Positions 41,177 to 49,748 of a stretch of DNA of 64,000 bases are shown piece by piece; within the stretch, counting starts at the first letter, position 1, and each line of letters begins with the position of its first letter. Below the pieces are notes generated by a model. The model was not told where the DNA came from. It saw only the letters and a program-made list of their open reading frames with translations, and did not search any database. The stretch is from Kitasatospora sp. NBC_00240 (lineage in GTDB: Bacteria > Actinomycetota > Actinomycetes > Streptomycetales > Streptomycetaceae), in assembly GCF_026342405.1 (NCBI RefSeq), contig NZ_JAPEMU010000001.1:9176001-9240000 (forward strand), given 5' to 3'. Position numbers and translations under genes: made by a program.

Positions 41177-41989
41177 GTGCTGGTCATGCCGGGGCGGCGG
41201 ACGTCCACGATGGAACTCTTGGCTGTCGAGGCGGCGGGTCGTGGCATGGCGGTCCGGGCAGCGGAGGCGCTCGGCCCGGTGGCGGGCCCGGCGCACTGGT
41301 ACGGCGGCCCGGTCGCGGGCGCGAGGCTGGCCGGCGCGCTCGGCTTCGCGCTGCTCGAACCGGCGGACGGCTGGCTGGCCGAGCTGTCGGAGGAGTTCAC
41401 CGGGCGGCAGGTCCGGTTGGCGACCGTCGCGGACGCGTGGGCACTCGACCGGCCGACGTTCGTCAAGCCGCCTCGTGACAAGTCCTTCCCGGCGGACGTC
41501 TATGCCGACGGCTCCCGACTGCCCGGCGGCCTGGACCCGGCGGAGCCGGTGCTGCTCTCCGAGGTGGTGACCTTCGCAGCCGAGTACCGGCTGTTCCTGC
41601 TGGACGGACGGATCGTCACGGCGAGCCGGTACGCGGTGTTCGGCCGGCTGGACCCGCGCCGGCTCGACCCGCGCCCGCTGGACCCGCGCCTGCTCCGCAC
41701 GGACGGGACGGACCGCGCGGAGCGGGCCGACGCCGCGCAGATCACGGAGTTCGTGGACCGGCTGGTCGCCGTGGCGGGGCACACGCTGCCGAGCGCCGTC
41801 GTCCTGGACGTCGGACAGCTCCTCGACCCGTACCGCCCGGGCCACCGCTGGGCCGTGGTGGAAGCGAACATGGCATGGTTCTCCCACGCCTATGCCGCCG
41901 ACCCGGCGCGGGTGCTGGACGTCGTGCTGCGGGCGGCGGGGCCGCGCGAGCGGGTCCGGCCGGCGGATCGGCCCTTCGTCCGGGACTGA
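41177..41989 (+). CDS. ATP-grasp domain protein
   Basis: 270 residues with the ATP-grasp layout: WALDRPTFVKPPRDKSFPAD (lysine of the N-terminal ATP-binding loop), EPVLLSEVVTFAAEYRLFLL and RIVTASRY, then AVVLDVGQLLD and WAVVEANMAW, where the ExN pair for magnesium is in VEANMAWFSHAY. Related actinomycete proteins are uncharacterised ligases (RimK/DUF4343-like). A short internal repeat LDPRRLDPRPLDPRLL sits at ~155-170. The GTG start at 41177 has GGAGGGG 8 bases upstream. Non-coding gaps (262 bp before, 261 bp after) show no other gene. Confidence 0.75.
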   Translation: MLVMPGRRTSTMELLAVEAAGRGMAVRAAEALGPVAGPAHWYGGPVAGARLAGALGFALLEPADGWLAELSEEFTGRQVRLATVADAWALDRPTFVKPPRDKSFPADVYADGSRLPGGLDPAEPVLLSEVVTFAAEYRLFLLDGRIVTASRYAVFGRLDPRRLDPRPLDPRLLRTDGTDRAERADAAQITEFVDRLVAVAGHTLPSAVVLDVGQLLDPYRPGHRWAVVEANMAWFSHAYAADPARVLDVVLRAAGPRERVRPADRPFVRD

Positions 41990-42106
41990 TCCGCATCGTA
42001 CGAGGAATCGGCCCGGGGGAGTACGCAGGGCCGAGGTTGCACCCGCTGCTCCCGCCCCCAGCGAGGGGACCGTCCCGCCATGCTCCCCGCCGTGCAGGTC
42101 CTCGGC

Positions 42107-42137
42107 GGGCGGGCGGGCGGGCGGGCGGGCGGGCGGG
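42107..42137. repeat. GGGC tetranucleotide array (quadruplex-prone)
   Basis: Seven GGGC units in a row followed by a final GGG, 114 bp upstream of the CPCC-barstar gene. Eight GGG runs separated by single C bases form one of the simplest intramolecular G-quadruplex patterns, and length polymorphism by slippage is likely. Confidence 0.8.
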
Positions 42138-42250
42138 ATCGGATCGGTTTGTCCAGCACGCCCGTGCACAGGTGCTGTTTCGCCCCGCGGAGAGGCGGGC
42201 GAAGCAGGGAAATCCAGTCGCTGCGGCTGAGGACGACAGGCCGGACTGGC

Positions 42251-42931
42251 ATGGTGGACACCATTCGCCCTTGCCCCTGTTGCGGTCATCTGGTCTTCGA
42301 CGCCGGGGAAGGCTGGCCCGGGTCGTTCGTGATCTGCCCGGTCTGCCACTGGGAGGACGACGCGACTCAGTTCCGCCGGCCGTACACCCGGGGCGGCGCC
42401 AACCGGGTCACGCTCGCGGAGGCCCAGCAGAACTTCCAGGCTTTCGGAGCCTGCGAGCAGCGAAGTCGGCCATATGTACGGCCACCGACGGAGGACGAAC
42501 CTCTTGACGCCGACTGGCGCCCGATCGATCCGCTGTCGGACTTGTTCGAGACCCCGGACAACGAACCTTTCCGTCCTTGGCCCGACGACCGATCAGTTCT
42601 GTGCTGGTGGCTCCCGTCCTTCTGGGGATGTCCGGAAGAGCCCGAGCCGGACCCGGATCGACGTGTGGTCATCGACGTGAGTACCGCCCAGAACGAGCGC
42701 GAGCTCCATGGCCTTCTCAAACGCGAGCTTGGATTCCCCGCCTTCTACGGCATGAACTGGGACGCGCTCTGGGACGCGATCAGCGGACTCGTCGCGATGC
42801 CCCGCGAGTTGAGCTTCGTCGGCTGGTCCGCATTCGAAGGTCGACTTCCCTTGGCTTCCCATAGGCTGCGGCAAGCCCTCACCAGGCTCGAGAGGATGCA
42901 CCCGGAATTCAAGGCCGTCTACCAGCAGTAG
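42251..42931 (+). CDS. CPCC cysteine-rich domain fused to barstar-like domain
   Basis: 226 residues. N-terminus: MVDTIRPCPCCGHLVFDAGE and VICPVCHWEDD form the CPCC zinc-ribbon domain (CPCC...CPVC), continuing with GGANRVTLAEAQQNFQAFGA as in CPCC family proteins. After a Pro/acid linker, residues ~138-226 are a barstar (barnase inhibitor) domain: VVIDVSTAQNERELHGLLKR, ELGFPAFYGMNWDALWDAIS and ELSFVGWSAF. FYGMNWDALWD is the diagnostic barstar motif. A barstar fold usually neutralises an RNase; no barnase-like gene is adjacent. It is followed immediately by a broken LysR gene. Confidence 0.85.
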   Translation: MVDTIRPCPCCGHLVFDAGEGWPGSFVICPVCHWEDDATQFRRPYTRGGANRVTLAEAQQNFQAFGACEQRSRPYVRPPTEDEPLDADWRPIDPLSDLFETPDNEPFRPWPDDRSVLCWWLPSFWGCPEEPEPDPDRRVVIDVSTAQNERELHGLLKRELGFPAFYGMNWDALWDAISGLVAMPRELSFVGWSAFEGRLPLASHRLRQALTRLERMHPEFKAVYQQ

Positions 42932-42935
42932 CCCG

Positions 42936-43440
42936 GAGAGCAGCCTGCGCGACGGGGGTATCGACGTCGGGTTGTTGCGTGAGCCGCCGGCGGAGCCGGG
43001 CCTGGTGGTGGAGGCACTGGTGGCGGAGCGGTTCGTGGCTGTCCTGCCGGCCGGACACCGTTGGCGGCGGGGCGCCGGGTCGCCGTCGCGGATCTCGCGG
43101 AGGAGCCGTTCGTCCTGCTGCCCCGGTCGTGCGGGCCGACCGTGCATGACCGGATCGTGGGGGTGTGCCGGGATGCGGGGTTCGAGCCGCGGGTCGTGCG
43201 GCGGGCGGTGGAGTGGCAGACCGTGAGTGCCCTGGTCGCGGCGGGTCCGGGGGTTTCGCTGGCGCCGGAGGGGGTGCGGCGGATCTGGCTGCGCGGGGGT
43301 GGCCTTTCGCCGGATCAGTCCGGATACGGCGCGTTCCACCGTGGCGATGGTCCGGCGGGCGGACGACGACAACCCGTTCGTCGTCCGGTTGCTCGCTGTC
43401 GCTCGTGGATTGCGGGAGGGCGGCGGTCGGTGGCGTTGAG
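42936..43440 (+). pseudogene. LysR-family regulator remnant (effector domain only, frameshifted)
   Basis: Reading frames switch: SLRDGGIDVGLLREPPAEPG and LVAERFVAVLPAGH; then VAVADLAEEPFVLLPRSCGP, VGVCRDAGFEPRVVRRAVEW and AGPGVSLAPEGVRRI; then STVAMVRRADDDNPFVVRLL. Together they are the ligand-binding half of a LysR regulator of aromatic catabolism type, with at least two frameshifts (about 43060 and 43300). The DNA-binding N-terminus is missing, cut right after the barstar stop. The remaining DNA to 43725 is GGTCGGTTG-rich and has no gene. It probably once controlled the hydratase/ligase pair downstream. Confidence 0.75.
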
Positions 43441-43725
43441 GGTGTCCGGTCGTGCTTGGGCCGGTGGTCCTGCGGGTGGCGGACGGGTGGGGGTTCTTGC
43501 TGGTGGTGGGTGGTTCCGGGGTGGGGGTCGGCGGGGTGTTGGGCACGTTGGGAGAAGCGGTGTGGTTGGGGTGCTGTGATGCTCGGTCTGCCGGTTGCCG
43601 GCGGGTGGTTGGTGGTTGTTCGCCGGTCGCGCCGTCGGTTGCCGGTCGGTGTTTGTGCGGTGGTCGGTTGCCGGCCGCCGGTGTGGTGGTCGGTCGGTTG
43701 CTTCGTCGCGTGGGAGGGGTTTGTG

Positions 43726-44550
43726 GTGATCAAGCTGGAGACGGTGCTGGTGGAGATCGAGGGGCCGGTGGCGACGATTTCGTTGGATCGGCCGGAGAAG
43801 AAGAACGCGATGAATCCGCAGATGCATGCGGACATGAATGCGGCGTTGGACGAGATCGAGGCGGCGGGGGGTGTGAAGGTGGTGGTGGTCACCGGGAACG
43901 GTGACAGTTTCAGTGCGGGGATGGATCTGGAGGAGTGTTTCCTGCGGCCCTACGAGGACCCGCAGTTGTTCTACCGGACGAATCTGGTGGCGCTGCGGTG
44001 GTTCAAGCGTCTGAAGGCGTTTCCGGCGGTGACGGTGGCGAAGGTGAACGGGTTCGCCTTCGGTGGTGGGGTGCTGGTGACGGGGATCTGTGATCTGGCG
44101 GTGGCGTCGCAGGGTGCGCTGTTCGGGTTGTCGGAGATCAATTTCGGGATCTTCCCGGCGGGCGGGGCGTCGTGGGCGGCGGCGAACAACCTGCCGCGCA
44201 AGGAGGCGTTGTACTACATCCTGACGGGGGACACGTTCACGGGGGCGCAGGCGCGGGAGTTCGGGTTGGTGAACCGGGCGGTGCCGGCGGAGGAGTTGGA
44301 CGCGGAGACGGACCGGATCGTGGCGAAGCTGGTGCGGAAGAACCCGGTGACGTTGGAGTTGGCGAAGCAGGTGTACGAGCACAACCGGGCCACCGATCTG
44401 CCGACGGCGATCGACTACGACCAGGCGAAGTTGTGGGAGTTGTCGCGTCTGACGGGCAACGAGTGGATCAACGTGGCGTTGAAGCAGTTCGAGAAGCGCA
44501 GTTACCAGCCGGGTCTGAGCACCTACCGGCGTGGGGACGCGGCGTCATGA
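43726..44550 (+). CDS. p-Hydroxycinnamoyl (feruloyl)-CoA hydratase/lyase-like enoyl-CoA hydratase
   Basis: 274 residues of the crotonase fold. VEIEGPVATISLDRPEKKNA, SFSAGMDLEECFLRP (oxyanion loop and the GMDL typical of hydroxycinnamoyl-CoA hydratase-lyases), VAKVNGFAFGGGVLVTGICD, FGLSEINFGIFPAGG (the conserved SEINxGIxP glutamate loop). This family converts feruloyl- or coumaroyl-CoA to the aldehyde (vanillin type) and acetyl-CoA. The start is GTG 43726 (GTG 43723 possible), with GGGAGGGG 7 bases upstream. It overlaps the CoA ligase gene by ATGA. Confidence 0.85.
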   Translation: MIKLETVLVEIEGPVATISLDRPEKKNAMNPQMHADMNAALDEIEAAGGVKVVVVTGNGDSFSAGMDLEECFLRPYEDPQLFYRTNLVALRWFKRLKAFPAVTVAKVNGFAFGGGVLVTGICDLAVASQGALFGLSEINFGIFPAGGASWAAANNLPRKEALYYILTGDTFTGAQAREFGLVNRAVPAEELDAETDRIVAKLVRKNPVTLELAKQVYEHNRATDLPTAIDYDQAKLWELSRLTGNEWINVALKQFEKRSYQPGLSTYRRGDAAS

Positions 44551-46198
44551 TCTTCACGGGGCCGCACGCGCCGACGCCGGTTCCCGAGGTGGCGTTCACC
44601 TCGTTCGTGCTGGGTGGGGCGGGGCGCCACCCGGACCGGGTGGCGGTGGTCGACGTCACCGGGCAGGACTCCCTCACCTACGGGGAGCTGGTGGCGGCGG
44701 TGGGCCGGGTGGCGGGGGCGCTGGCGGCGCGGGGGCTGGGCCGCGGGGACGTGGTGGCGGTGCTGGCACCGAACGTCCCGCAGTACCCGGTGGTCTTCCA
44801 CGCGGGCGCGGCGGTCGGCGCCACCGTGATGGTCCTCAACCCGCTGGACACCACCGCGGACCTGGTGGACCACCTCAACACCGCCCGGGCTGCGCTGCTG
44901 GTCACCACCGAGGAACAGGCACTCCTGCGGGCGAAGGACCTGACCGCGGGCACCGGCGTGAAGGAGGTGGTGGTGTTCGGGCACGCACCCGGCACCACAC
45001 CCTTCGCCGAACTCCTCGACCACACACCCTTCGCCGAAATCCTCGACCACACACCCGACCAGCCCCGGGATCAAGCAGCAGACCAGGCGCCGGCCGGCGG
45101 TCCCGACGGTCCCCGTCCCGGCGGTGGCGGTGGTGCGGTGGTGGGGGTGGACGCGGGCCTTGACGTGGTGGCGCTGCTGCACTCCTCCGGCAGCACCGGC
45201 CGCCCCAAGGGCGTGATGCTGACCCACCGCAACATGAACGCCAACGTGCTGCAGACGTGCACGGCCGCGCCGCTGGAGGACGCGGAGCGGGTGCTGGCGG
45301 TGGCGCCGTTCCACCACGCCTTCGGGCTGATCATGGTGATGAACGCCAGCCTGCGCCAGGGCGCCACCGTCGTCACCCTGCCCCGCTTCGACCCCCAGGC
45401 CTACCTGCAGGCGATCCAGGACCACCGCATCACCCGCCTCTACGTGGTCCCGACCATCGCCGTCCTGCTCGCCCGCAGCCCCCTGGTGGACCGGTACGAC
45501 CTGTCGTCCGTGCGCACCGTCGTCTCCGGCGGCGCGGCCCTGGACCCGCAGATCGCCCGCCTTTGCGAGGAACGGCTGGACTGCCGGGTCCGCCAGGGCT
45601 ACGGCCTCACCGAAGGACTGGTGTCCTTCATGCAGGTGGACGGCTCACCGGCCGCGTCGGTGGGCCGGGCCGCACCCAACATCGAGTTCAAGATCGTGGA
45701 CATCACCACCGGCCGGGCCCTGGGCCCCGGCGAGGACGGCGAGGTCCTCGTCCGCGGACCGCACGTGATGCGCGGCTACCTCCACGCACCCCAGGCAACC
45801 CGGGAGGCCCTGCGACGGACGGCTTCCTGCGTACCGGCGACCTGGGACACGTCGACACCGACGGCGAACTCTTCCTCGTCGACCGGATCAAGGAACTCAT
45901 CAAGTACAAGGGACAACAGGTCTCCCCCGTCGAACTCGAAGCCGTCCTGATGACCCACCCCAAGATCGCGGACGCCGCCGTCGTCGGCGTCCCCGACGAA
46001 GAAGCCAGCGAACTCCCCAAAGCCTTCCTCGTCGCCCGCGAACCCGTCACCGAACAGGAAATCATCACCTACGTCGCCGAACGCGTCGCCCCCTACAAAA
46101 AGATCAGGCGCGTCGAATTCATCGACCAGATCCCCCGCACCCCCGTCGGCAAAACCCAACGCCGCACCCTCAAGGAACGCGAACGCACCACCCCGTGA
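44547..46198 (+). pseudogene. Feruloyl/hydroxycinnamoyl-CoA ligase-like AMP-binding enzyme, frameshifted
   Basis: The first frame runs through PEVAFTSFVLGGAGRHPDRV, VALLHSSGSTGRPKGVMLTH (AMP-binding P-loop), VAPFHHAFGLIMVMNASL, RQGYGLTEGLVSFMQ and LVRGPHVMRGYLHAPQATRE, then loses phase at about 45812. One base over, the frame resumes DGFLRTGDLGHVDTDGELFL, RIKELIKYKGQQVSPVELEA and TPVGKTQRRTLKERE to 46198. Restoring one base after GCCCTG gives a complete ~550-residue ligase with GD and K catalytic motifs. So either a very recent inactivation or a sequencing error. A PFAELLDHTPFAEILDHTP duplication lies at ~150-170. Confidence 0.8.
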
Positions 46199-46263
46199 CA
46201 CGGCCGCACGCAGGGTTGGGCGGCCCTCTCATCCGCCAGGTCGTTGATCTGTCGATCCGTCAG

Positions 46264-46283
46264 TATCTTTTCATGGAAAGATA
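46264..46283. promoter_or_regulatory. MarR-type operator candidate
   Basis: TATCTTTTCATGGAAAGATA: perfect 7-bp arms TATCTTT / AAAGATA with a 6-bp centre, strongly AT-rich. Similar dyads are bound by MarR-family regulators of hydroxycinnamate genes. It lies in the 328-bp gap 46199-46527, which has no gene, 245 bp before the SDR. Confidence 0.5.
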
Positions 46284-46527
46284 GTTACCGGCCGGCGCCG
46301 GTCCGGGATCGATGGTCGAGGGATTCGGTGGCCGTGGGCTGCCGGCTGCCGGCTGCCGGCCGCTGATCGGTGATCGGCGACGGGTCTGGTTGTGTCGGGC
46401 CGGGGAGCGTGTCCCTGGGTCCCTGAGTGTCGTTGGCCTGGAGCGGCTTGCTGCCGTGATTCGAAGGGCTGTTCCGGGGCGGGCCCCGTCCCGGTTCGGG
46501 TGGTCGGTTATGTCATGGGAGGACATC

Positions 46528-47274
46528 ATGAGTCATCTGTCGGGCAGGACCACGATCGTGGTCGGGGCGAGTCGAGGGCTGGGGCACGGCATCGCGACGG
46601 CGTTCGCGGAGGCGGGTGCCCCGGTGGTGGCGGTCTCCCGCACGCCGGGGGAGTTCCCCGAACCCGCGAACGGGGAGGGCAGCATCCACGCCGTTCTCGC
46701 CGATGCGGGTGACGCGACGGTGGCGGGTCGGTTGCTGGACCTGCACGAGCCACTGAACCTGATCGTGGTGGCTGGTGCGAATCCGCACATGCGACCGTTG
46801 CAGCAACATACTTGGGAGACGTTCTCCGCGAACTGGGAGAGCGACGTGCGGATCACCTTCCACTGGCTTCGGGAGGTGCTGCTGAAGCCGTTGCGTCCCG
46901 GCGCCAGGGTGGTGGTCGTGAGCAGCGGTGCGGCTCTGGCCGGGTCGCCGCTCAGTGGTGGTTACGCGGGTGCGAAGGCGACCCAGCGGTTCATCACCGG
47001 CTATGCGCAGGACGAGGCACAGCGGGCCGGGTTGGACATCTCCTTCACCACGGTGCTGCCCCGGATGACGCCGCTGACTGAACTGGGCCGCTCGGCGGCG
47101 CGGGCCTACGCGGTGCGCAACGGGCAGTCGCAGGAGGAGTATCTGCAGCAGATGGGTCCGTTGTTGACGCCGGAGATCGCCGGGAGTTCCCTGGTGGAGC
47201 TGGTGGGTTCGCAGGCCGAGGCCGTTGCTCCGGGCTACCTGCTGACCGGGGCGGGACTGAAGAAGCTCGGCTGA
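46528..47274 (+). CDS. Short-chain dehydrogenase/reductase
   Basis: 248 residues. Cofactor loop TIVVGASRGLGHGIATAFAE (GxxxGxG), ADAGDATVAG, VVAGANPHM (NAG region), VVVVSSGAALAGSPLSGGYA followed by GAKATQRF (catalytic Ser and Y-x3-K). After the catalytic motif the sequence VLPRMTPLTELGRSAARAYA is unremarkable. The substrate is unknown. Its location beyond the ferulate-type genes suggests, but does not prove, aromatic aldehyde or alcohol metabolism. The ATG at 46528 has GGGAGG 5 bases upstream; ATG 46510 is an alternative. Confidence 0.85.
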   Translation: MSHLSGRTTIVVGASRGLGHGIATAFAEAGAPVVAVSRTPGEFPEPANGEGSIHAVLADAGDATVAGRLLDLHEPLNLIVVAGANPHMRPLQQHTWETFSANWESDVRITFHWLREVLLKPLRPGARVVVVSSGAALAGSPLSGGYAGAKATQRFITGYAQDEAQRAGLDISFTTVLPRMTPLTELGRSAARAYAVRNGQSQEEYLQQMGPLLTPEIAGSSLVELVGSQAEAVAPGYLLTGAGLKKLG

Positions 47275-47436
47275 GCGTCCGCCCGTGGGCACGCTTCGGT
47301 GGCGCCGGCCCGTCCCGGGTCGTCCGGGGCGGGCCCGCGCTCGTGCAGCGGCCTGGCCGACGCCGCCTTCGAACGCCGCTCGGCGATCGTCACGAACAAC
47401 TCTGAACGCCGACAGTCGGTTCGTGCCGGTGCCCTG

Positions 47437-47901
47437 TCAGCCGTCGACCGGGACACCGACGTTGTCGTCGCCGAACGGCACGCCGACCTGCCACCTTGTG
47501 CCGCTGAACGGCGGCTCGGTGTTCGGCGCCAGGCCGACGCTGCCGTTGCCGGTACGGCCGTCCAGGAACCGGTTGCCCTCGATGGCGCCGAGGCACTTGA
47601 ACGTGGTCGAGCCGTCGCCCAGCCTGGTGGCGAGCCATCTGGTGCCGCTGAACGGCGGATTCGTGTTGGGCGCGAGGCCGACAGTGCCGTCTGCCGTCCG
47701 GCCGTCCAGGAACCGGTTGCCGGGAATGTCGCCCTCGCAGAACAGCGTGACAACACCCTCGGGGCCACCGTTCATCTTCCAGCGCGTCCCGCTGAACGGT
47801 TCACCGGAGTGCGGCGCGAGACCGACCGTGCCGTTGCCGGTCCGCCCGTCCAACAGGCGTGGACCTGCGACATCTCCGAGACAGGTGATCAAGACTTCCA
47901 T
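47437..47901 (-). CDS. Three-repeat lectin-like (probable beta-trefoil) protein
   Basis: 154 residues made of three ~50-residue repeats, each of the form CxGxxxGxRFLDGRT, then NGTVGLAPxTxPPFSGTRW (starts about 7, 55, 102). Three-fold internal symmetry of this size with GTRW closing strands suggests a beta-trefoil, so a carbohydrate-binding role is a reasonable inference. No signal peptide is visible, so it would be cytoplasmic or non-classically released. It converges on the SDR gene; an imperfect G/C stem at 47308-47336 (GGCCCGTCCCGG / CCGGGGCGGGCC) is the likely shared terminator. Confidence 0.7.
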   Translation of the reverse strand: MEVLITCLGDVAGPRLLDGRTGNGTVGLAPHSGEPFSGTRWKMNGGPEGVVTLFCEGDIPGNRFLDGRTADGTVGLAPNTNPPFSGTRWLATRLGDGSTTFKCLGAIEGNRFLDGRTGNGSVGLAPNTEPPFSGTRWQVGVPFGDDNVGVPVDG

Positions 47902-48205
47902 GGCCAACTCCTCCCTTCGCAACCACTTGGTGGTCCTCAGCGCCAAGGGGGCATGTTCGGAGGGGGCGGATCGCCCCTGATTCCAATGTGCGTCCGCTGG
48001 TCGGGATAAGTCAACTACGTGTACCCACAGTAGTTTCGGTTACTCCCAGGCACTCCCTTGATGCTCCTCCGTCGAGCAGGTGAGGCCCTCGGGCTGCCGG
48101 ACGGCGACGTGATGTTCGGATCACCCCGGCTTGCTCCTCCGTGGCGTCGCGCGGCGCGGCGCGGTGTGCGACGCGGCACCCCTGGCGCCGCTTCCCGGCC
48201 CGGGC

Positions 48206-48242
48206 TTGACCTGGAGCGCACTCCAGCTGCGACGGTAGACGC
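48206..48242 (+). promoter_or_regulatory. MerR-type promoter with 19-bp spacer and leaderless start
   Basis: TTGACC (48206-48211) stands 19 bp from GACGGT (48231-48236); between and overlapping the -35 is the dyad CTGGAGCGCACTCCAG (48211-48226). Over-long spacers with a central dyad are the hallmark of MerR-activated promoters. The ATG at 48243 falls where transcription should begin, so the mRNA is probably leaderless. The rest of the gap 47902-48242 has no gene, only a weak AACTAC / GTAGTT dyad at 48013-48035. Confidence 0.75.
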
Positions 48243-48623
48243 ATGGCGGACACACTCTCCCCCGCTGAGGTCGTGGAACGGTCCGGCTTCAGCATCGACA
48301 CCCTGCGCTACTACGAGCGCATCGGCCTGCTCGACCGGATCGACCGAACCGTGGGCGGCAGGCGGCAGTTCAACGAGAGCCACCTCGACTGGCTGGGTGT
48401 GCTGCGCTGCCTGCGGGACACCGGCATGCCCATCGCCGAGATGCAGCGCTACGCCGACTCCGCCCGCGGGGGCGACGCCACGCTCGCGGAGCGGCTGGAG
48501 CTGCTCACCGAGCACGCCGCCCGCGTGGAGCGGACCATCGCCGAACTTCGGCGCCAGCAGCAGCACTTGGCAGAGAAGATCGCCTGGTACCAGGCGCAGA
48601 TCCACATCCGACCGGGAGAATGA
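48243..48623 (+). CDS. MerR-family regulator
   Basis: 126 residues. N-terminal winged helix LSPAEVVERSGFSIDTLRYY followed by ERIGLLDRIDRTVGGRRQFN (the HTH with LRYYE and GxRxF wing), then the dimerisation helix with LLTEHAARVERTIAELRRQQ. No cysteine sensor motif, so probably not a metal sensor; small MerR proteins next to aldo-keto reductases often respond to electrophiles. The gene overlaps the AKR by ATGA and has its own dyad-spacer promoter, so autoregulation plus co-transcription of the AKR is expected. Confidence 0.9.
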   Translation: MADTLSPAEVVERSGFSIDTLRYYERIGLLDRIDRTVGGRRQFNESHLDWLGVLRCLRDTGMPIAEMQRYADSARGGDATLAERLELLTEHAARVERTIAELRRQQQHLAEKIAWYQAQIHIRPGE

Positions 48624-49603
48624 CCATGAACCGCACTCTGGGCAGCACCGGCATCGAGGTCAGCGCGATAGGCGTGGGCTGCTGGGCCATCGGCGGCCCG
48701 CTGCACGCCGGCGCGGAGCAGTTCGGCTGGGGCGCGGTGGACGACGACGAGTCGACCGCAGCCCTCCACCGAGCCTTCGACCTGGGCGCGACCTTCTTCG
48801 ACACCGCCTCCAACTACGGGGCGGGACACAGCGAGAAGGTCCTCGGCCGGGCCTTCGCCGGCCGTCGCGACCAGGTGGTGATCGCCACCAAGTGGGGCAA
48901 CACCTTCGACGAGACCACCGGCGAGGCCACCGGCCAGGACGCCACCCCGGCCTACCTGCGCACCGCTGTCGAGGGCAGCCTGCGCCGCCTCGGCACCGAC
49001 TACCTCGACCTCTACCAGTTCCACATCTCCGACGCCCCGTTGGCCACCGCCCTCGACCTGGTCGACACCCTCGAGGAGTTGGTGGAAGCGGGCAAGATCC
49101 GCGCCTACGCCTGGTCCACCGACGACGCCGCCAACGCCGCCGGTTTCGCCGAGGCGGCCCCTGGCTGCGCGGCGATCCAGCACGACTGCTCGGTGCTCAA
49201 CCCGGCGCCGGAGATGGTGGCGGTGGTGGAGGCGTCGGGCCTGGCCTCCGTCGCGCGCGGCCCGCTGGCTATGGGCCTGCTCTCCGGCAAGTACCACGGC
49301 GGCCGCCGGGTGGCCTCCGACGACGTCCGCGCCCAGGGCCACCGGTGGATCCCCTACTTCGGCCAGGACGGCGCGGGCGATCCGGAGTGGCTGTCCCGCA
49401 TCGACGCCGTCCGCGAGGTGCTGACCGGCAACGGCCGCACCCTCGCGCAGGGCGCTCTGGCCTGGCTGCTGGCCCGCACCGACGCCGTCATCCCCATCCC
49501 CGGCTGCCGCACCGTCGCCCAGGTCGAGGACAACCTCGGTACTCTCGCCCACGGCCCGCTGCCCGCAGTCGAGTTCGCCGAGGTCGAGGCCCTGCTGCGC
49601 TAG
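48620..49603 (+). CDS. Aldo/keto reductase
   Basis: 327 residues from ATG 48620; ATG 48626 (with GGGAG at good spacing) is equally likely. NADPH-dependent reductase fold: GSTGIEVSAIGVGCWAIGGP, TFFDTASNYGAGHSEKVLGR (catalytic Asp and Tyr), VVIATKWGNTFD (catalytic Lys), DYLDLYQFHISD (catalytic His) and IPIPGCRTVAQVEDNLG (NADPH phosphate loop). It probably detoxifies carbonyls under control of the coupled MerR. Downstream, 49604-49748 has no gene. Confidence 0.92.
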   Translation: MTMNRTLGSTGIEVSAIGVGCWAIGGPLHAGAEQFGWGAVDDDESTAALHRAFDLGATFFDTASNYGAGHSEKVLGRAFAGRRDQVVIATKWGNTFDETTGEATGQDATPAYLRTAVEGSLRRLGTDYLDLYQFHISDAPLATALDLVDTLEELVEAGKIRAYAWSTDDAANAAGFAEAAPGCAAIQHDCSVLNPAPEMVAVVEASGLASVARGPLAMGLLSGKYHGGRRVASDDVRAQGHRWIPYFGQDGAGDPEWLSRIDAVREVLTGNGRTLAQGALAWLLARTDAVIPIPGCRTVAQVEDNLGTLAHGPLPAVEFAEVEALLR

Positions 49604-49748
49604 CGGGCCGATGAGGATCCGGGTTCCGGCCCTGCCGTTCGGGTGGGGCCGGACTCGGCTGGGGGAGCACGGTGTCGAGTGCGGACGCGCGCTGCGGCCC
49701 CGGTGACTCCTTGGGTTCTGGGGATCAAGACTCCTCCCAGGCCGGCCG

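Noticed and set aside
44172..44546. In-frame upstream extension of the CoA ligase frame
   Set aside because: It overlaps the hydratase antiphase and has no similarity; the ATG at 44547 with ATGA overlap is the natural start.
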